A stretch of DNA of 35,773 nt from Phycisphaerales bacterium (GCA_016742055.1 JACVCK010000007.1:1-35773), one strand, 5' to 3'. Counted from the stretch's first letter, positions 14,788 to 22,985 are shown. Made by a program: numbers and translations. Notes: generated by a model from the letters alone, not told the origin.

Positions 14788-15704
14788 CACGCACCGCCCT
14801 TCGGGGCGGCGCCGCCCAGGCGATCGACGATCAGGGCCTTGAGGCCGGCGCTGGGCGCGAGGACCCACAGGCCGTAGCCGCGGTCCAGGTACATCGCCGC
14901 GCGGTGCACGGGGATCTCGCCGACATTCGCCGCGCGCGTGATGAGGTATCGGCGGCGGCGGTGCAGGTCGTGGTGCGCCTGGAACCGCTGCGCGGTGATC
15001 CCCTGGTCGCGGAACTTCTGCTCGACTTTCGCCCAGGACATCGCCGCGAAGCCGGGCCAGTCGTTGGCGGGGTCGCCCCAGCCCTCGACGCCCAGGTGCG
15101 GGAGCGTGGGCGATGGCCTGTCGCCAGTGACGATGTAGGTCTCGATTCCGTTGGCCAGCGCAAACCTGTCGTTGTGGACGCGCGACTCCATCTGCACGGC
15201 CAACTGCCGCGCGAGGCCGATGCGGTGCGCGGTCGAATCGAGCAGGAACGTGGCCCCCTTGGTCTCCACGTAGGCCCACGTGGGCCACTGCCCGGGCAGG
15301 GGGACCGGGTCCGGCGGGCAGGTGTTGATGACGAGGTCACGGCCCTTGCTGCGGTGGTACGCGGCAAAGTCCCTGATCGCCATGTGATGGCCCGTGGTGA
15401 GGCCGCTCCACTGATCGTGCCACGTCCCCACGCCGCGTCCGTTGGCCGGGGCCTTCAGACAGAGCGCGTAGTCCACGCCGGGCAGCGCCTTCTCGACGCG
15501 TTCGGTGAAATCGACCAGCGCCGTGTCGGGCTCGCGCTTCCAGTCGGCGCGGTTGTCGAGGCGCGGCGTCGTCACGACGATGCGCGGCAGGTCGCGGAAC
15601 ACGGGCGCGGCGGGGCGCGGGCTGACCGAGTGCGCGGGCTGCGGAGAGGATGGCGCCGGCGCCAGCGGCGCTGTGGGCGAGGCGGCTTCACGGGTGGACG
15701 ACAT
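14787..15704 (-). CDS. Hypothetical protein, conserved-looking
   Basis: A 305-residue protein I do not recognise. After a Pro/Ala-rich disordered N-terminus (1-35) it has a compact domain rich in Trp, His and Asp: RIVVTTPRLDNRADW, GVGTWHDQWSGLTTGHHMAI, WAYVETKGATFLLDSTAHRI. The C-terminal part (HDLHRRRRYLITRA, YGLWVLAPSAGL) looks like a second small alpha/beta unit. ATG 15704 has GGAG upstream. It is the largest early gene after transposase and B protein and directly precedes the PolX-like gene with a one-base stop/start overlap, so the two may act together. Confidence 0.6.
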   Translation of the reverse strand: MSSTREAASPTAPLAPAPSSPQPAHSVSPRPAAPVFRDLPRIVVTTPRLDNRADWKREPDTALVDFTERVEKALPGVDYALCLKAPANGRGVGTWHDQWSGLTTGHHMAIRDFAAYHRSKGRDLVINTCPPDPVPLPGQWPTWAYVETKGATFLLDSTAHRIGLARQLAVQMESRVHNDRFALANGIETYIVTGDRPSPTLPHLGVEGWGDPANDWPGFAAMSWAKVEQKFRDQGITAQRFQAHHDLHRRRRYLITRAANVGEIPVHRAAMYLDRGYGLWVLAPSAGLKALIVDRLGGAAPKGGA

Positions 15705-15963
15705 GGCTGGTGTCTCCTGCTTGGTGAGGGGGGTGGGTTCGGAGCGCGTCGAGGCCGCGGGCGGCGAGCGCCGCGAAGGCCGCGCCGGCGACGGCTCCGG
15801 CGAGGAACGTCCATTCGCCGCGGGCCAGCAGCGCGCGGCCCCCGTGGGCGGCGTGCGCGCCGGCCCTGGCGCGGGCGCGCCACTCGAACCGGGCGGCGTC
15901 GGTCGCGGCGCGGCGCGGGGTGAACGCGCTGTGGACCGCTCGACGGTCGGGGGCGGTGGTCAT
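15688..15963 (-). CDS. Small membrane protein (one predicted TM)
   Basis: A 91-residue protein. The N-terminal 50 residues are Arg/Ala-rich and include ARFEWRARARAGAHAAHG. A hydrophobic segment WTFLAGAVAGAAFAALAARGL follows (about 56-76). It overlaps the next gene by 17 bases and the previous by 4. Function unknown; it could be a membrane-inserting early protein. Confidence 0.5.
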   Translation of the reverse strand: MTTAPDRRAVHSAFTPRRAATDAARFEWRARARAGAHAAHGGRALLARGEWTFLAGAVAGAAFAALAARGLDALRTHPPHQAGDTSHVVHP

Positions 15964-16322
15964 GCGTCCTCCCGCTGGGGGCGTTCGGGCGGCGCGAACG
16001 ACGCGTCGGCGTTGACGGCGGCGGCCAGGAGTTGCGCGAACGCCTCGGCGCACAGGCGCCAGGCGTCCGACGAGTCGGCCACGGACAGGCCGCCGGCGCC
16101 CTCGTGATGGGGCGCGTCGATCTCGGCGCGGAGCCGCGCGGCGCCGACGCGCAGCGTGACGGCCATCGTCCCGGGCGATCCCGGCACGCCGCGCACGTCC
16201 AGCGCGCGGCGGTCGAAGTTGTTCCGCTCGAGGGCGGCGTCCAGGCGCTCGGCGACGGCGCGGGCCACGCCCGAGCCGAAGGCGCGGCGGCGCTGCACGG
16301 CGGCGGCGGCGCGGCGGCTCAT
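15960..16322 (-). CDS. Hypothetical protein
   Basis: A 120-residue protein beginning MSRRAAAAVQRRRAFGSGVA, then VAERLDAALERNNFDRRALD, a beta segment TMAVTLRVGAARLRAEID and a C-terminal helix DAWRLCAEAFAQLLAAAVNA. Four-base overlaps on both sides place it firmly in the early operon. No family recognised. Confidence 0.6.
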   Translation of the reverse strand: MSRRAAAAVQRRRAFGSGVARAVAERLDAALERNNFDRRALDVRGVPGSPGTMAVTLRVGAARLRAEIDAPHHEGAGGLSVADSSDAWRLCAEAFAQLLAAAVNADASFAPPERPQREDA

Positions 16323-16780
16323 CGGTCGGCCTCCCGCAAGAGGCGGTCGTGGATGGTGTCGGCCAGGTCCTGCGTGGCGGCTTCGCAGCGCTCGCGCAGG
16401 CCGGCCTCGATCTCGGCCAGGAGTTTGGGCAGGTCCTCGCCCAGCGCCCGGCGCGCCGCCTCCAGGGCGTATTCGGCGACGGCGATGGTGTAGAGGTGCA
16501 TCCATTCGTGGAGCATCGCGTTCACGCGCCGCTCGGCGGAGAGGGTGAACCAGCGGTCGTGCACCCACACCGTGGCGCGGCGGTACTCGCGGTCGACGTT
16601 CACGGCGAGGATCGAGCCGCCGTCCTTGCCGCGCTCGAACTGGAACCGCGTGAGCCACGCCGGCGCGAAGGGCAGCAGGAGCGCGACGGCGTTGTCCAGT
16701 TCCTCCTGGCGGTCGGGCTCGAAGCCCTCGAACGACAGAGCGAGTTTGCGGCGGGGCTGGTCGAGGACGATGGACTTCAT
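16319..16780 (-). CDS. HExxH metallopeptidase-like phage protein
   Basis: A 153-residue protein with a zinc-peptidase signature NAMLHEWMHLYT: His91-Glu92-x-x-His95. The preceding strands (ILAVNVDREYRRATVWVHDR) and following helix (AEYALEAARRALGEDL) fit the minimal gluzincin/SprT-like layout; a third ligand, perhaps Glu103, lies about 8 residues on. It has no export signal, so it would act in the cytoplasm, perhaps cleaving a host or phage regulator. Four-base overlaps link it to both neighbours. Confidence 0.7.
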   Translation of the reverse strand: MKSIVLDQPRRKLALSFEGFEPDRQEELDNAVALLLPFAPAWLTRFQFERGKDGGSILAVNVDREYRRATVWVHDRWFTLSAERRVNAMLHEWMHLYTIAVAEYALEAARRALGEDLPKLLAEIEAGLRERCEAATQDLADTIHDRLLREADR

Positions 16781-17316
16781 CGGGCCGCCACCGACCCTTC
16801 CGGCAGGCGCTCGATCCGCCACACGGGCCGGAGCGACGAGTGCGCGTTGGCGCCGCTGATCGCGCGGCAGTTGCGGGCGCCGGCGAACGACAGGACGCGC
16901 TCGTTGCGCAGGCGCTGGAACATCGAACCGCTCGCGCGGTGGTCGATCGAGAGCGGCCGCTCGCCGCGCCTGGCCATCCAGTCGGAGAAGTCGGCGGCCT
17001 GGAACTCGCCGCCCACTCCGAGCGACATGATGAACTGGATGAGCAGGTCCTCCAGCGCGCGGAGGGCCGCGGCGCGCTCCCGGGTCGTCCGCAGCGACGC
17101 CCGCTCGATCGAGCGCTGGGCCGTGGCGCGGTCCGCCAGGCGGCGGCCGGGGCCGGCGACGGCGTCGCGCGCGGGGCGCTCGGCGGCGCGGAGGTTGGCG
17201 AACGTGCGCTGGCCGCGCGGGCCCTGCGCCTTGATCGTGGCGGAGCGCGGCTTCGTCGCCGCGCTGCCGGGGCGATGCACCTTTGCCGGGGCGCTGACTG
17301 TCGTGAGTCCTCTCAT
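16777..17316 (-). CDS. Hypothetical protein, probable winged helix
   Basis: A 179-residue protein. The N-terminal 75 residues are basic and low-complexity. Residues about 80-165 look like a DNA-binding winged helix: AALRALEDLLIQFIMSLGVG, EFQAADFSDWMARRGERPLS, then SMFQRLRNERVLSFAGARN. The ATG at 17316 has AAGGA upstream. It is separated from the gene before it by 69 bp containing a GC palindrome, one of the few real gaps in the operon. Confidence 0.6.
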   Translation of the reverse strand: MRGLTTVSAPAKVHRPGSAATKPRSATIKAQGPRGQRTFANLRAAERPARDAVAGPGRRLADRATAQRSIERASLRTTRERAAALRALEDLLIQFIMSLGVGGEFQAADFSDWMARRGERPLSIDHRASGSMFQRLRNERVLSFAGARNCRAISGANAHSSLRPVWRIERLPEGSVAAR

Positions 17317-17344
17317 TGGTCGCGTCCTTCCTTGGAAGCGGAGA

Positions 17345-17370
17345 GGCGGGCGAGACGCCCGCCCCACGGG
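17345..17370. repeat. GC palindrome (REP-like), intergenic
   Basis: GGCGGGCGAGACGCCCGCC followed by CCACGGG. It is an inverted repeat (GGCGGGCG/CGCCCGCC around AGA) with the family's trailing CCAC, sitting in a 69-bp intergenic gap. Confidence 0.7.
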
Positions 17371-17385
17371 AGCGGTGACGGGCCG

Positions 17386-18018
17386 TCAATGGCCTCGTGA
17401 AGACCTTTCGAGTTGGCGCCGCACATGCGGCGGGATGCGGAACGACTTGGGCTCGATGTCGCGCACGAGGAACTCGCGGCCGACCCACGCGCGGAGGCCC
17501 TCGGTCACTCGGTAGAGTTGGCCCTCGTCCAGGTCGCCGAGCCATTCCGCTTCGCGGCCGAGCGTGATCGAGGGCGGGTCGTTCCTGGTCTGCCGCGCGA
17601 TGAAGCCGCGCAGGGCCGAGGGCTTGCCGAAGATCTCCGGGATGCGCTCCGCGGCCTCGGCCCAGATCGCCTCGGCGAAGCGCAGCGAGCGGGAGCGTCC
17701 GGCCGCGGCGACGTCGCGCCAGCCCCGGACTCCGTGCTGCACACCCTTCTGATTCGGGAGGGGGAACTTGTCCAGGGCGTGGCGCTCCGCGGCCTGCGCC
17801 TCGGCCAGGGCCATGACGATCTCGAACTGCGCCTGCGTGTTGCGCGGGTGCTTGACGCTGGGCTTGTCCTTCTCGTCGTTCGGGCAGCCGGCGTGGCGCA
17901 TGGCGATGTGGCGCTGGGCGTCGTTCCAGCCGGCGCACGTGGCGGCGCGCAGGAGCATGATCGTCTGGGACTTGCTCCAGGCGGGGAGGGCCCGGGGGGG
18001 CGTGGAGGGGGCGGGCAT
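17386..18018 (-). CDS. Early phage protein, positional analogue of Mu Gp16/GemA
   Basis: A 210-residue protein directly after the B gene, where Mu-like phages encode the Gp16/GemA regulator. It contains SKSQTIMLLRAATCAGWNDA and QRHIAMRHAGC, with KHPRNTQAQFEIVMALAEAQ. These recall the helical DUF1018 pattern, but similarity is not strong enough to name it. The C-terminal half (LYRVTEGLRAWVGREFLVRD, PPHVRRQLERSSRGH) is probably a second small domain. The ATG shares one base with the B stop (TGATG). Confidence 0.6.
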   Translation of the reverse strand: MPAPSTPPRALPAWSKSQTIMLLRAATCAGWNDAQRHIAMRHAGCPNDEKDKPSVKHPRNTQAQFEIVMALAEAQAAERHALDKFPLPNQKGVQHGVRGWRDVAAAGRSRSLRFAEAIWAEAAERIPEIFGKPSALRGFIARQTRNDPPSITLGREAEWLGDLDEGQLYRVTEGLRAWVGREFLVRDIEPKSFRIPPHVRRQLERSSRGH

Positions 18019-19139
18019 CAGGCCACCGCCGCCTTCCGGCGCTGCTCGCGGCGGAGTTGCACGCGCTCGTAGTTGGCCCGGCCCTGGCTGGTCCGCTCGC
18101 AGGACCGCAGGAGTTTCGCGTCGACCCGCTCGCCCTGGGCCACGAGCGAGGCGTTGTAAAGGAGGCCCACCAGCGAGCGGAGACCGCCGGAGCCGGGGAT
18201 GCTCGCGCGGTCGCTGGCGTACTCCGCGCCGTCGCGCGTGAGTCGCACGCGCATGGATTCGGCGACCTTCAGCACGTCGTCCACGGTGAACAGCGGGTCG
18301 CCGTCCTCGGCGGATTCGCCGACGATGTCGTAGCGGTGCAGCAGGAGCGAACTCAGTTGACCGTAGAACTCCGACGCGTCGTCCACCTTCTGCTCGACGT
18401 CGATCGTGCCGCCGATCACCACCCCGCACCCGGACTGCTTATGGACGTCGCGGATCACGTGCAGCGCCCTGACGTTGAGGTAGTGCGCCTCGTCGATCAT
18501 CTGGAGCCGCTTGCTCCCGCGGATCGCGTCGATCAGCCGCATCTCCATCGCGTAGAGCGAGCCGTGCTGCGGCAGGCCCAGGGCCCGGCACCACTGCCGG
18601 GCGAAGTGCATCGGGCCCGAGGCCCCCTCGACGACCTCCACGTGGACGGAGCCGGGGATCAACTCCAGCGCGGCCCGGAAGCACAGCGACTTGCCGACGC
18701 CCGCCGGGCCGTACACCACGCTCATCCAGCGCCGCGCCTGGGTGTCCTTCAGGACGCCGAGGATGCGCTCGGCGACGCGTGTGCGCACGAACCCATCGGG
18801 CAGGCCGGGCCGCTCGCCGCGCGCGTGCTGTTCCAGCCAGTACGCGAGTTTGCGGGCCACCTGGTCGACGTCGCCCTCGTAGCGGCCGTTGCGCCACTGG
18901 CTGATCGTGGAAGTGCCCAGGCCGGTCTGGCGGGCGATGTCGCGGTTGCTCAGATTCGCCTGGCCGGCGCGGGCGTTCACGCGGTCGCGGAGTTCGGCGA
19001 TCTGTTCGGCGGTGGGGGATTGGCCTTTGGCGGGCATCCGTGGCTCCGGTGAGACCCGCGCGTCCTGCGCGAGCGTGTCGATCGGCGACTTGGCGGGCTC
19101 GGGCGTCAGCCGCGGCCCCATCGTGTTCTTTCCGCTCAT
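18018..19139 (-). CDS. MuB-like AAA ATPase, transposition target protein
   Basis: A 373-residue ATP-dependent DNA-binding protein that selects target DNA and activates the MuA-type transposase. The N-terminal HTH (about 60-90: LSNRDIARQTGLGTSTISQW) matches the lambda-repressor-like domain of MuB. Walker A GPAGVGKS is at 144-151 and Walker B LQMIDEAH at 212-219 (Asp216, Glu217). The sensor-1 region VVIGGTID follows. The C-terminal part is basic, as in MuB. The ATG overlaps the transposase stop (19136-19139), the usual A-B order. Confidence 0.92.
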   Translation of the reverse strand: MSGKNTMGPRLTPEPAKSPIDTLAQDARVSPEPRMPAKGQSPTAEQIAELRDRVNARAGQANLSNRDIARQTGLGTSTISQWRNGRYEGDVDQVARKLAYWLEQHARGERPGLPDGFVRTRVAERILGVLKDTQARRWMSVVYGPAGVGKSLCFRAALELIPGSVHVEVVEGASGPMHFARQWCRALGLPQHGSLYAMEMRLIDAIRGSKRLQMIDEAHYLNVRALHVIRDVHKQSGCGVVIGGTIDVEQKVDDASEFYGQLSSLLLHRYDIVGESAEDGDPLFTVDDVLKVAESMRVRLTRDGAEYASDRASIPGSGGLRSLVGLLYNASLVAQGERVDAKLLRSCERTSQGRANYERVQLRREQRRKAAVA

Positions 19140-21562
19140 GACAGGAGATCGAAGACGCTCACGCGCTCCGCCTCCGCCGCCCCGGATGTCTCGTCGTCAA
19201 AGGACGCGAAGGCGCCGCGGTCCATCCGCTCGGCGTCGGCGACGTCGCCGTCCGTCCTCGCGCCGCCGTGCATGAGCGCCAGGCGGTCCACCGCGCTCAG
19301 GCGCTCGGCGTCGTCGATGAACGCCCCCTCCGCGCCCGCGGCCTTGCGCCGTTCGGCGCGCTCGACTCGCTCGGCCTGGCCGTCGAGCGGCGTGCCCACG
19401 ATCCGCAGCGACGGCGAGGGCGCGTCCGCGGGCAGGGCCGCCAGGCCGCGCTGCTCGGCGAGCCGCGCGTTGGTCGCGTCCACGTCCATGCGGCGCTGCT
19501 CGCGCCACGCCAGTTCCGCGGCGGTGCCGGTGAGCGCCGTCATGTTCACGCGCTCGTTCACTCGGCGCGTCGCGGCCCGCTGCTGGGCAAGGCCGCGGCG
19601 GACCGCCTCGGCCGAGGTGCCGGCGCCGAAGCGCTCGTTCGGCTCGATCGTCGCGATGTAGCGCCACTCCTCGTCGTACACGCGGATGCTCGACACATCG
19701 AGTGGGTTGTACGAGACGCGCACCTTGCGCCCGGAGCCCTTGAAGATGTCCAGCGCCGGCTCGCGAGATCCGTACGTGACGGCGCGCCGCCAGGAGTCCA
19801 GCCGGAGGCTCACGCCCACCTTCGACACGCTCAGCGGGCGGGCCCACTCGTGCAGCAGCAGCGCCAGCGCCCCGCGGTCCTTGAGGACGCGGCGTGCGGG
19901 CGTGTGCCGGTCGAGGTACTCGCGCGGGCTGAGCCGCTCGCCCGTGTCGGGGCAGATCAGGTCGTCGATCGCGTGATCGGCGCGCGAGTTGTACCAGAGC
20001 TGCCAATCCTCGAACTTCTTGCGGATCTCGCCGATGGTGGGCAGCGCCATCACGTCGGCCTTGGCCGCGGCGAGGGACTTCGGATCGCGCGTGAAGGGCG
20101 TCGGGGTGGTGGCGCCCTCGGCGCGTGAGCCGCACCATGTGGGCTGCTCGCGGTCGAAGTCGCGGTGCACGAAATCGAAGAACTTCTCGACGCGCGACTT
20201 GCTGTCGGGTCGGTAGGGCTGGCCGAAGTGCGGCTCGATGCCCAGCGCGAGCAGCAAGCCGCTGGCCTCCGTCTCGCCGCCCTCCCATCCGAAGGCGCCG
20301 CCCAGGAACTTCGGGCCCTTGCCCTGGGCGTTGGCGACACGCCACGCGCGGCGCTGGGCGTTGGTTGCGCCGGTGATCGACGCGGACTTGAAGTCCTTGC
20401 CGTTGTCAAGCCACGCGATCTCGGGCGGGCCCCACTGATCGGCGTTCTCGCAGCGATCGAGCGCGGCGTGCAGGGCAAGCCGGATGGTGCGCGAGTTGGG
20501 CGTCTCGTCGATCCACCAGCCGCGGAGGGCGCGCGTGCGCCAGTCCACGATGGAAGTGAGCCATGGGCGTTCGGCGACCCACGTTCCCCCGCGCTGCATG
20601 CGGACGAAGAAGTCGAGCCGGGCGTGGTCGAAGTCCCAGCGCTGGTTCGGCGCCCACGCCTCGGGGTCCTGCTCCAGCGGCGCCATGAACTTCCGCTGGT
20701 ACGCGGTCTTCCCTTCACGCGCCAAGCTCTCGACCGACGGGGCGATCCGCTCGCGGCGGAGCTGCTTGACGCGGGACTCGCCCGGCCAGTTCCAGCCCTC
20801 GCGCATCGCGGCCGCGGCGACGGCGCGCCAGCACTTCTTGATGCTGGGCTTCGTGAGCTGGAGGTACAGCCCTTCAAACATCGCCCACGCCTCGTCGCTC
20901 ACGCCCCCGGCGCTCGGTCCTCCCTTGTGCGCGTCGGTGCGGCCGTCCAGCAGCGAGGCCGCGATCGTGCGGAAGTCCGCCGCGGCCTCGCTCGGCGCGA
21001 GCGCGTGCCAGTTGCGGATGCTGCGCGCCGAGACCGGACCGAACCGGCGCGTGAGATCGGCGAGGAAGTCGGGAAGATCGCGCGACTCGACGACGCCCGG
21101 CTGTCCCCGCCACTTCCGCCAGGCGGTCAGGATCGTCGCGCGGCGTTCGGCGGCTTCGCGCTGCTCGCGCGTCGCCGCGGCGAGGAGGTCGGCGGGCCTG
21201 ACCGGCGAGAGCGCCGACGCCGAGACGCCGAGCGCGAAGCGGGAAGCGTCTTCGCCATGCAACCGACGCGAGTACGCGCGGCGGATGAACCAACTCTCGT
21301 TGCGCTTGCCGGGCGTCCGCTGCTTGCGCGCGAGGCCGCGTCGGTGCAGGTCCGGCGCCTCGCGGCGCAGGTGCCCCGGCGTCACGCCCAGCAGCTCGGC
21401 GGCCTCGTCGATCGGGAGCCAGTCTTCGGAGAGCGGCGTGCGCGGGCGCGCGGGCGTGACGGCGGGCGAAGGAATCGCGGGCGGGCCCCCGGGGGCGCCC
21501 GCGCCACGGTGGTCCGCCAGGCGGAGCGAGTGCGCAGGGGCCGTGGCGCCGAGGGCGGTCAC
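19136..21562 (-). CDS. MuA-like DDE transposase
   Basis: An 808-residue transposase for integration and replicative transposition. Residues 45-100 form the HTH that reads the ends/enhancer (LPIDEAAELLGVTPGHLRRE). Residues 140-300 are further end-binding domains. The RNase-H-like core has D312 (WDFDHARLDF), D386 (LDNGKDF) and E459 (SRVEKFFDF), the DDE triad in rve/Mu context. After 560 comes the beta-barrel (SVSKVGVSLR...VSYNPLDVSSIRVYDEEW) and a charged tail that should contact the B protein. The start is taken as GTG 21562, which overlaps the preceding stop (GTGA); upstream in-frame sequence belongs to other genes. Residues 20-30 translate a GC palindrome. Confidence 0.94.
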   Translation of the reverse strand: MTALGATAPAHSLRLADHRGAGAPGGPPAIPSPAVTPARPRTPLSEDWLPIDEAAELLGVTPGHLRREAPDLHRRGLARKQRTPGKRNESWFIRRAYSRRLHGEDASRFALGVSASALSPVRPADLLAAATREQREAAERRATILTAWRKWRGQPGVVESRDLPDFLADLTRRFGPVSARSIRNWHALAPSEAAADFRTIAASLLDGRTDAHKGGPSAGGVSDEAWAMFEGLYLQLTKPSIKKCWRAVAAAAMREGWNWPGESRVKQLRRERIAPSVESLAREGKTAYQRKFMAPLEQDPEAWAPNQRWDFDHARLDFFVRMQRGGTWVAERPWLTSIVDWRTRALRGWWIDETPNSRTIRLALHAALDRCENADQWGPPEIAWLDNGKDFKSASITGATNAQRRAWRVANAQGKGPKFLGGAFGWEGGETEASGLLLALGIEPHFGQPYRPDSKSRVEKFFDFVHRDFDREQPTWCGSRAEGATTPTPFTRDPKSLAAAKADVMALPTIGEIRKKFEDWQLWYNSRADHAIDDLICPDTGERLSPREYLDRHTPARRVLKDRGALALLLHEWARPLSVSKVGVSLRLDSWRRAVTYGSREPALDIFKGSGRKVRVSYNPLDVSSIRVYDEEWRYIATIEPNERFGAGTSAEAVRRGLAQQRAATRRVNERVNMTALTGTAAELAWREQRRMDVDATNARLAEQRGLAALPADAPSPSLRIVGTPLDGQAERVERAERRKAAGAEGAFIDDAERLSAVDRLALMHGGARTDGDVADAERMDRGAFASFDDETSGAAEAERVSVFDLLS
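21478..21510. repeat. GC palindrome (REP-like) in transposase N-terminus
   Basis: GCGGGCGGGCCCCCGGGGGC followed by GCCCGCGCCACGG. Same family as the copies 90 bp and 1.2 kb away. On the minus strand it encodes GAGAPGGPPA. Confidence 0.6.
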
Positions 21563-21996
21563 GCGGGCGCTCCGATGCGCGCGGGCGGGACGCCCGCGCC
21601 ACGACGGAAAGCGCCCGCCGCGGCCCCCGCGGTCGGAAGTCCGGATTCGTCGGGTCCGGTCTTCGCCGCGCCGGGGGCCGCGACGGGGGGAGGAGAGAGA
21701 GAGGCCGTCTGCGCAGCCCGCGTCAGGTACGGGCTGTGCAGGATGATCCATTCCCGCGCGGTGTGCGCGGGGGACTGTCGCATGCTGATGAGCGACGCGT
21801 GGGTGAGGTCGCCGATCACTCGCCATGCGCGATGAGCGTCGATCCCGCTCAGGTGCGCGAGGTCCGCTACGGCCGCGAGACAGACGCCATCGGGGGAGGC
21901 GTGCCGCTCGATCGCGGTGAGCAGTTTCCGCGCGTCGGCGGTGAGACGCTGATACGTCTCCAGCGAGAAGAAGTGGCGGCCGCCGGTGACGCTCAT
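21559..21996 (-). CDS. Small winged-helix-like early protein
   Basis: A 145-residue protein upstream of the transposase. Residues 1-85 look like a winged helix: FSLETYQRLTADARKLLTAI, VCLAAVADLAHLSGIDAHRA, WRVIGDLTHASLISMRQ. The last 50 residues are low-complexity and include translated GC palindrome (GAGVPPARIGAPA). It probably binds DNA, perhaps as a Ner-like regulator or replication accessory; this is inference. ATGA overlap upstream, GTGA downstream. Confidence 0.65.
   Translation of the reverse strand: MSVTGGRHFFSLETYQRLTADARKLLTAIERHASPDGVCLAAVADLAHLSGIDAHRAWRVIGDLTHASLISMRQSPAHTAREWIILHSPYLTRAAQTASLSPPPVAAPGAAKTGPDESGLPTAGAAAGAFRRGAGVPPARIGAPA
21579..21603. repeat. GC palindrome (REP-like) at end of winged-helix gene
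   Basis: GCGCGGGCGGGACGCCCGCG followed by CCAC: GCGGGCG/CGCCCGC around GGA. It overlaps the 3' end of the coding region just before the transposase start. Confidence 0.65.
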
Positions 21997-22457
21997 CCCG
22001 TCACCTCCAGGCGGCGCGTGGTCGCGCGTTCGAAGCGGAGGGCGCTGGCGGCCACGCGGTGCGCGGCCTCGCTGATGCGCCTGGCGTGCGAGGCGCTGCG
22101 GTCGTGGACGGCGATCGCCGCCGCGGTGTTCATCTCGCCCAGGTCGCGCGCCAGCGGCACGGTGAGCGTGGCGACGTCGACCGATTCGGCGGCGGGCATG
22201 GGCACGATCACGTGGTCGGCGCCGCCGAGGAGGTAGCGCCGGAGTTCGTGGTCCTGCGTCTGCGCGTGCAGCCAGACCGCGGCGTGCAGGTGGATCGGGT
22301 ACTGCCCCGAGAGCATGCGGCTGATGTAGGACTCGCTGAGCCCGGTCGCGTCGGCGAGTTCGCCGGGCGTGACGCCGTGGCGGTGCATGACGCGGAGGAC
22401 GATCTCGGTGTCGCGGCGCTTCTCGGGCATCGGGTTGGCGTGGTCCGGTTGCTGCAT
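21993..22457 (-). CDS. HTH regulator, phage CII-like
   Basis: A 154-residue DNA-binding protein. The N-terminal HTH reads GVTPGELADATGLSESYISR followed by MLSG (about 29-52). The middle (YPIHLHAAVWLHAQTQDHEL, RRYLLGGADHVIVPMP) and the C-terminal helix (LARDLGEMNTAAAIAVHDRS) match the layout of phage regulatory CII-type (CP76-like) proteins. It is the first gene of the continuous early operon, so it probably controls early or lysogeny decisions. ATG 22457 is used; ATG 22430 is an alternative. Confidence 0.75.
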   Translation of the reverse strand: MQQPDHANPMPEKRRDTEIVLRVMHRHGVTPGELADATGLSESYISRMLSGQYPIHLHAAVWLHAQTQDHELRRYLLGGADHVIVPMPAAESVDVATLTVPLARDLGEMNTAAAIAVHDRSASHARRISEAAHRVAASALRFERATTRRLEVTG

Positions 22458-22665
22458 CGCGGGTCCGTGCGTGCGCCGTGGTTGGCTTGACGATCCCCGC
22501 ACGAACAGATCCGCGGGGCGAAGTTGTGTGCCGCGCGATCGGCGCGCGGCTAGGTTCGATTCACGCTGCGAGCGAGGAAGCGCGGCGCGTTGGCGCCCAT
22601 GCGAAGCGTTGAGATCGCGCGGCGCGGGTCCGCCGCGCCTCCCCGCTCGCGGCGGCAGAGGAGAC

Positions 22666-22698
22666 GCGGGCGGGCGCCCGGCGGCGCCCGCGCCACGG
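22666..22698. repeat. GC palindrome (REP-like), intergenic
   Basis: GCGGGCGGGCGCCCGG followed by CGGCGCCCGCGCCACGG; same family as the copy at 21478-21510, again ending in GCCCGCGCCACGG. Confidence 0.6.
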
Positions 22699-22712
22699 TC
22701 TGGAGGAAAGAA

Positions 22713-22741
22713 CGCCGTGCGCGGTCGGTCCGCGCACGGCG
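22713..22741 (-). terminator. Perfect 12-bp-stem hairpin, likely terminator of repressor transcript
   Basis: CGCCGTGCGCGG (22713-22724) pairs perfectly with CCGCGCACGGCG (22730-22741) around a 5-base loop. On the minus strand it is followed by TTCTTTCC. It lies 245 bp downstream of the XRE gene stop, so it could end that transcript and separate it from the early operon. It could also be an operator. Confidence 0.55.
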
Positions 22742-22769
22742 CGATGGGCGAGGCCCGCGGCGCTCCCGC

Positions 22770-22798
22770 CGGCGCCGGGAGGAACGGTCCCGGCGCCG
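22770..22798. promoter_or_regulatory. Perfect 11-bp-stem inverted repeat
   Basis: CGGCGCCGGGA (22770-22780) and TCCCGGCGCCG (22788-22798) around GGAACGG. There is no T-tract on either side, so an RNA structure or protein-binding site is more likely than a terminator. Confidence 0.5.
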
Positions 22799-22985
22799 CG
22801 GCCGCGCCCGCGGCCCGCGTCTGCGGCGATGGAGGTCGAGAAGCGGCGCATGCGTTCCACTCCAGAGAAGGGCCCGCCGACGAGGCGGGGGAGTCATGCG
22901 GGTTCCGAGAAAGCGGCGTGTGGCTTGTGGGCCACACGAACGCTGGAGGGTGGACGACGCCGCACCGAGCGGCGCCGTTTGACGG

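Larger units (their letters stand above)
22458..22985. other. Non-coding control region with hairpin array
   Basis: 528 bp between the XRE gene and the CII-like gene, without a convincing gene. It holds three strong inverted repeats (22666-22698, 22713-22741, 22770-22798) and a weaker one at 22531-22549 (CCGCGC/GCGCGG). The early-operon promoter is expected near 22460-22560, but no clear sigma-70 match was found. Confidence 0.6.

Noticed and set aside
20165-21835. 556-codon plus-strand frame opposite the transposase
   Set aside because: No domain content; antisense to an intact DDE transposase.
22458-22985. Small frames in the control region, such as a 115-codon minus-strand frame
   Set aside because: Arg-rich, no ribosome-binding site and overlapping perfect hairpins; more likely non-coding.
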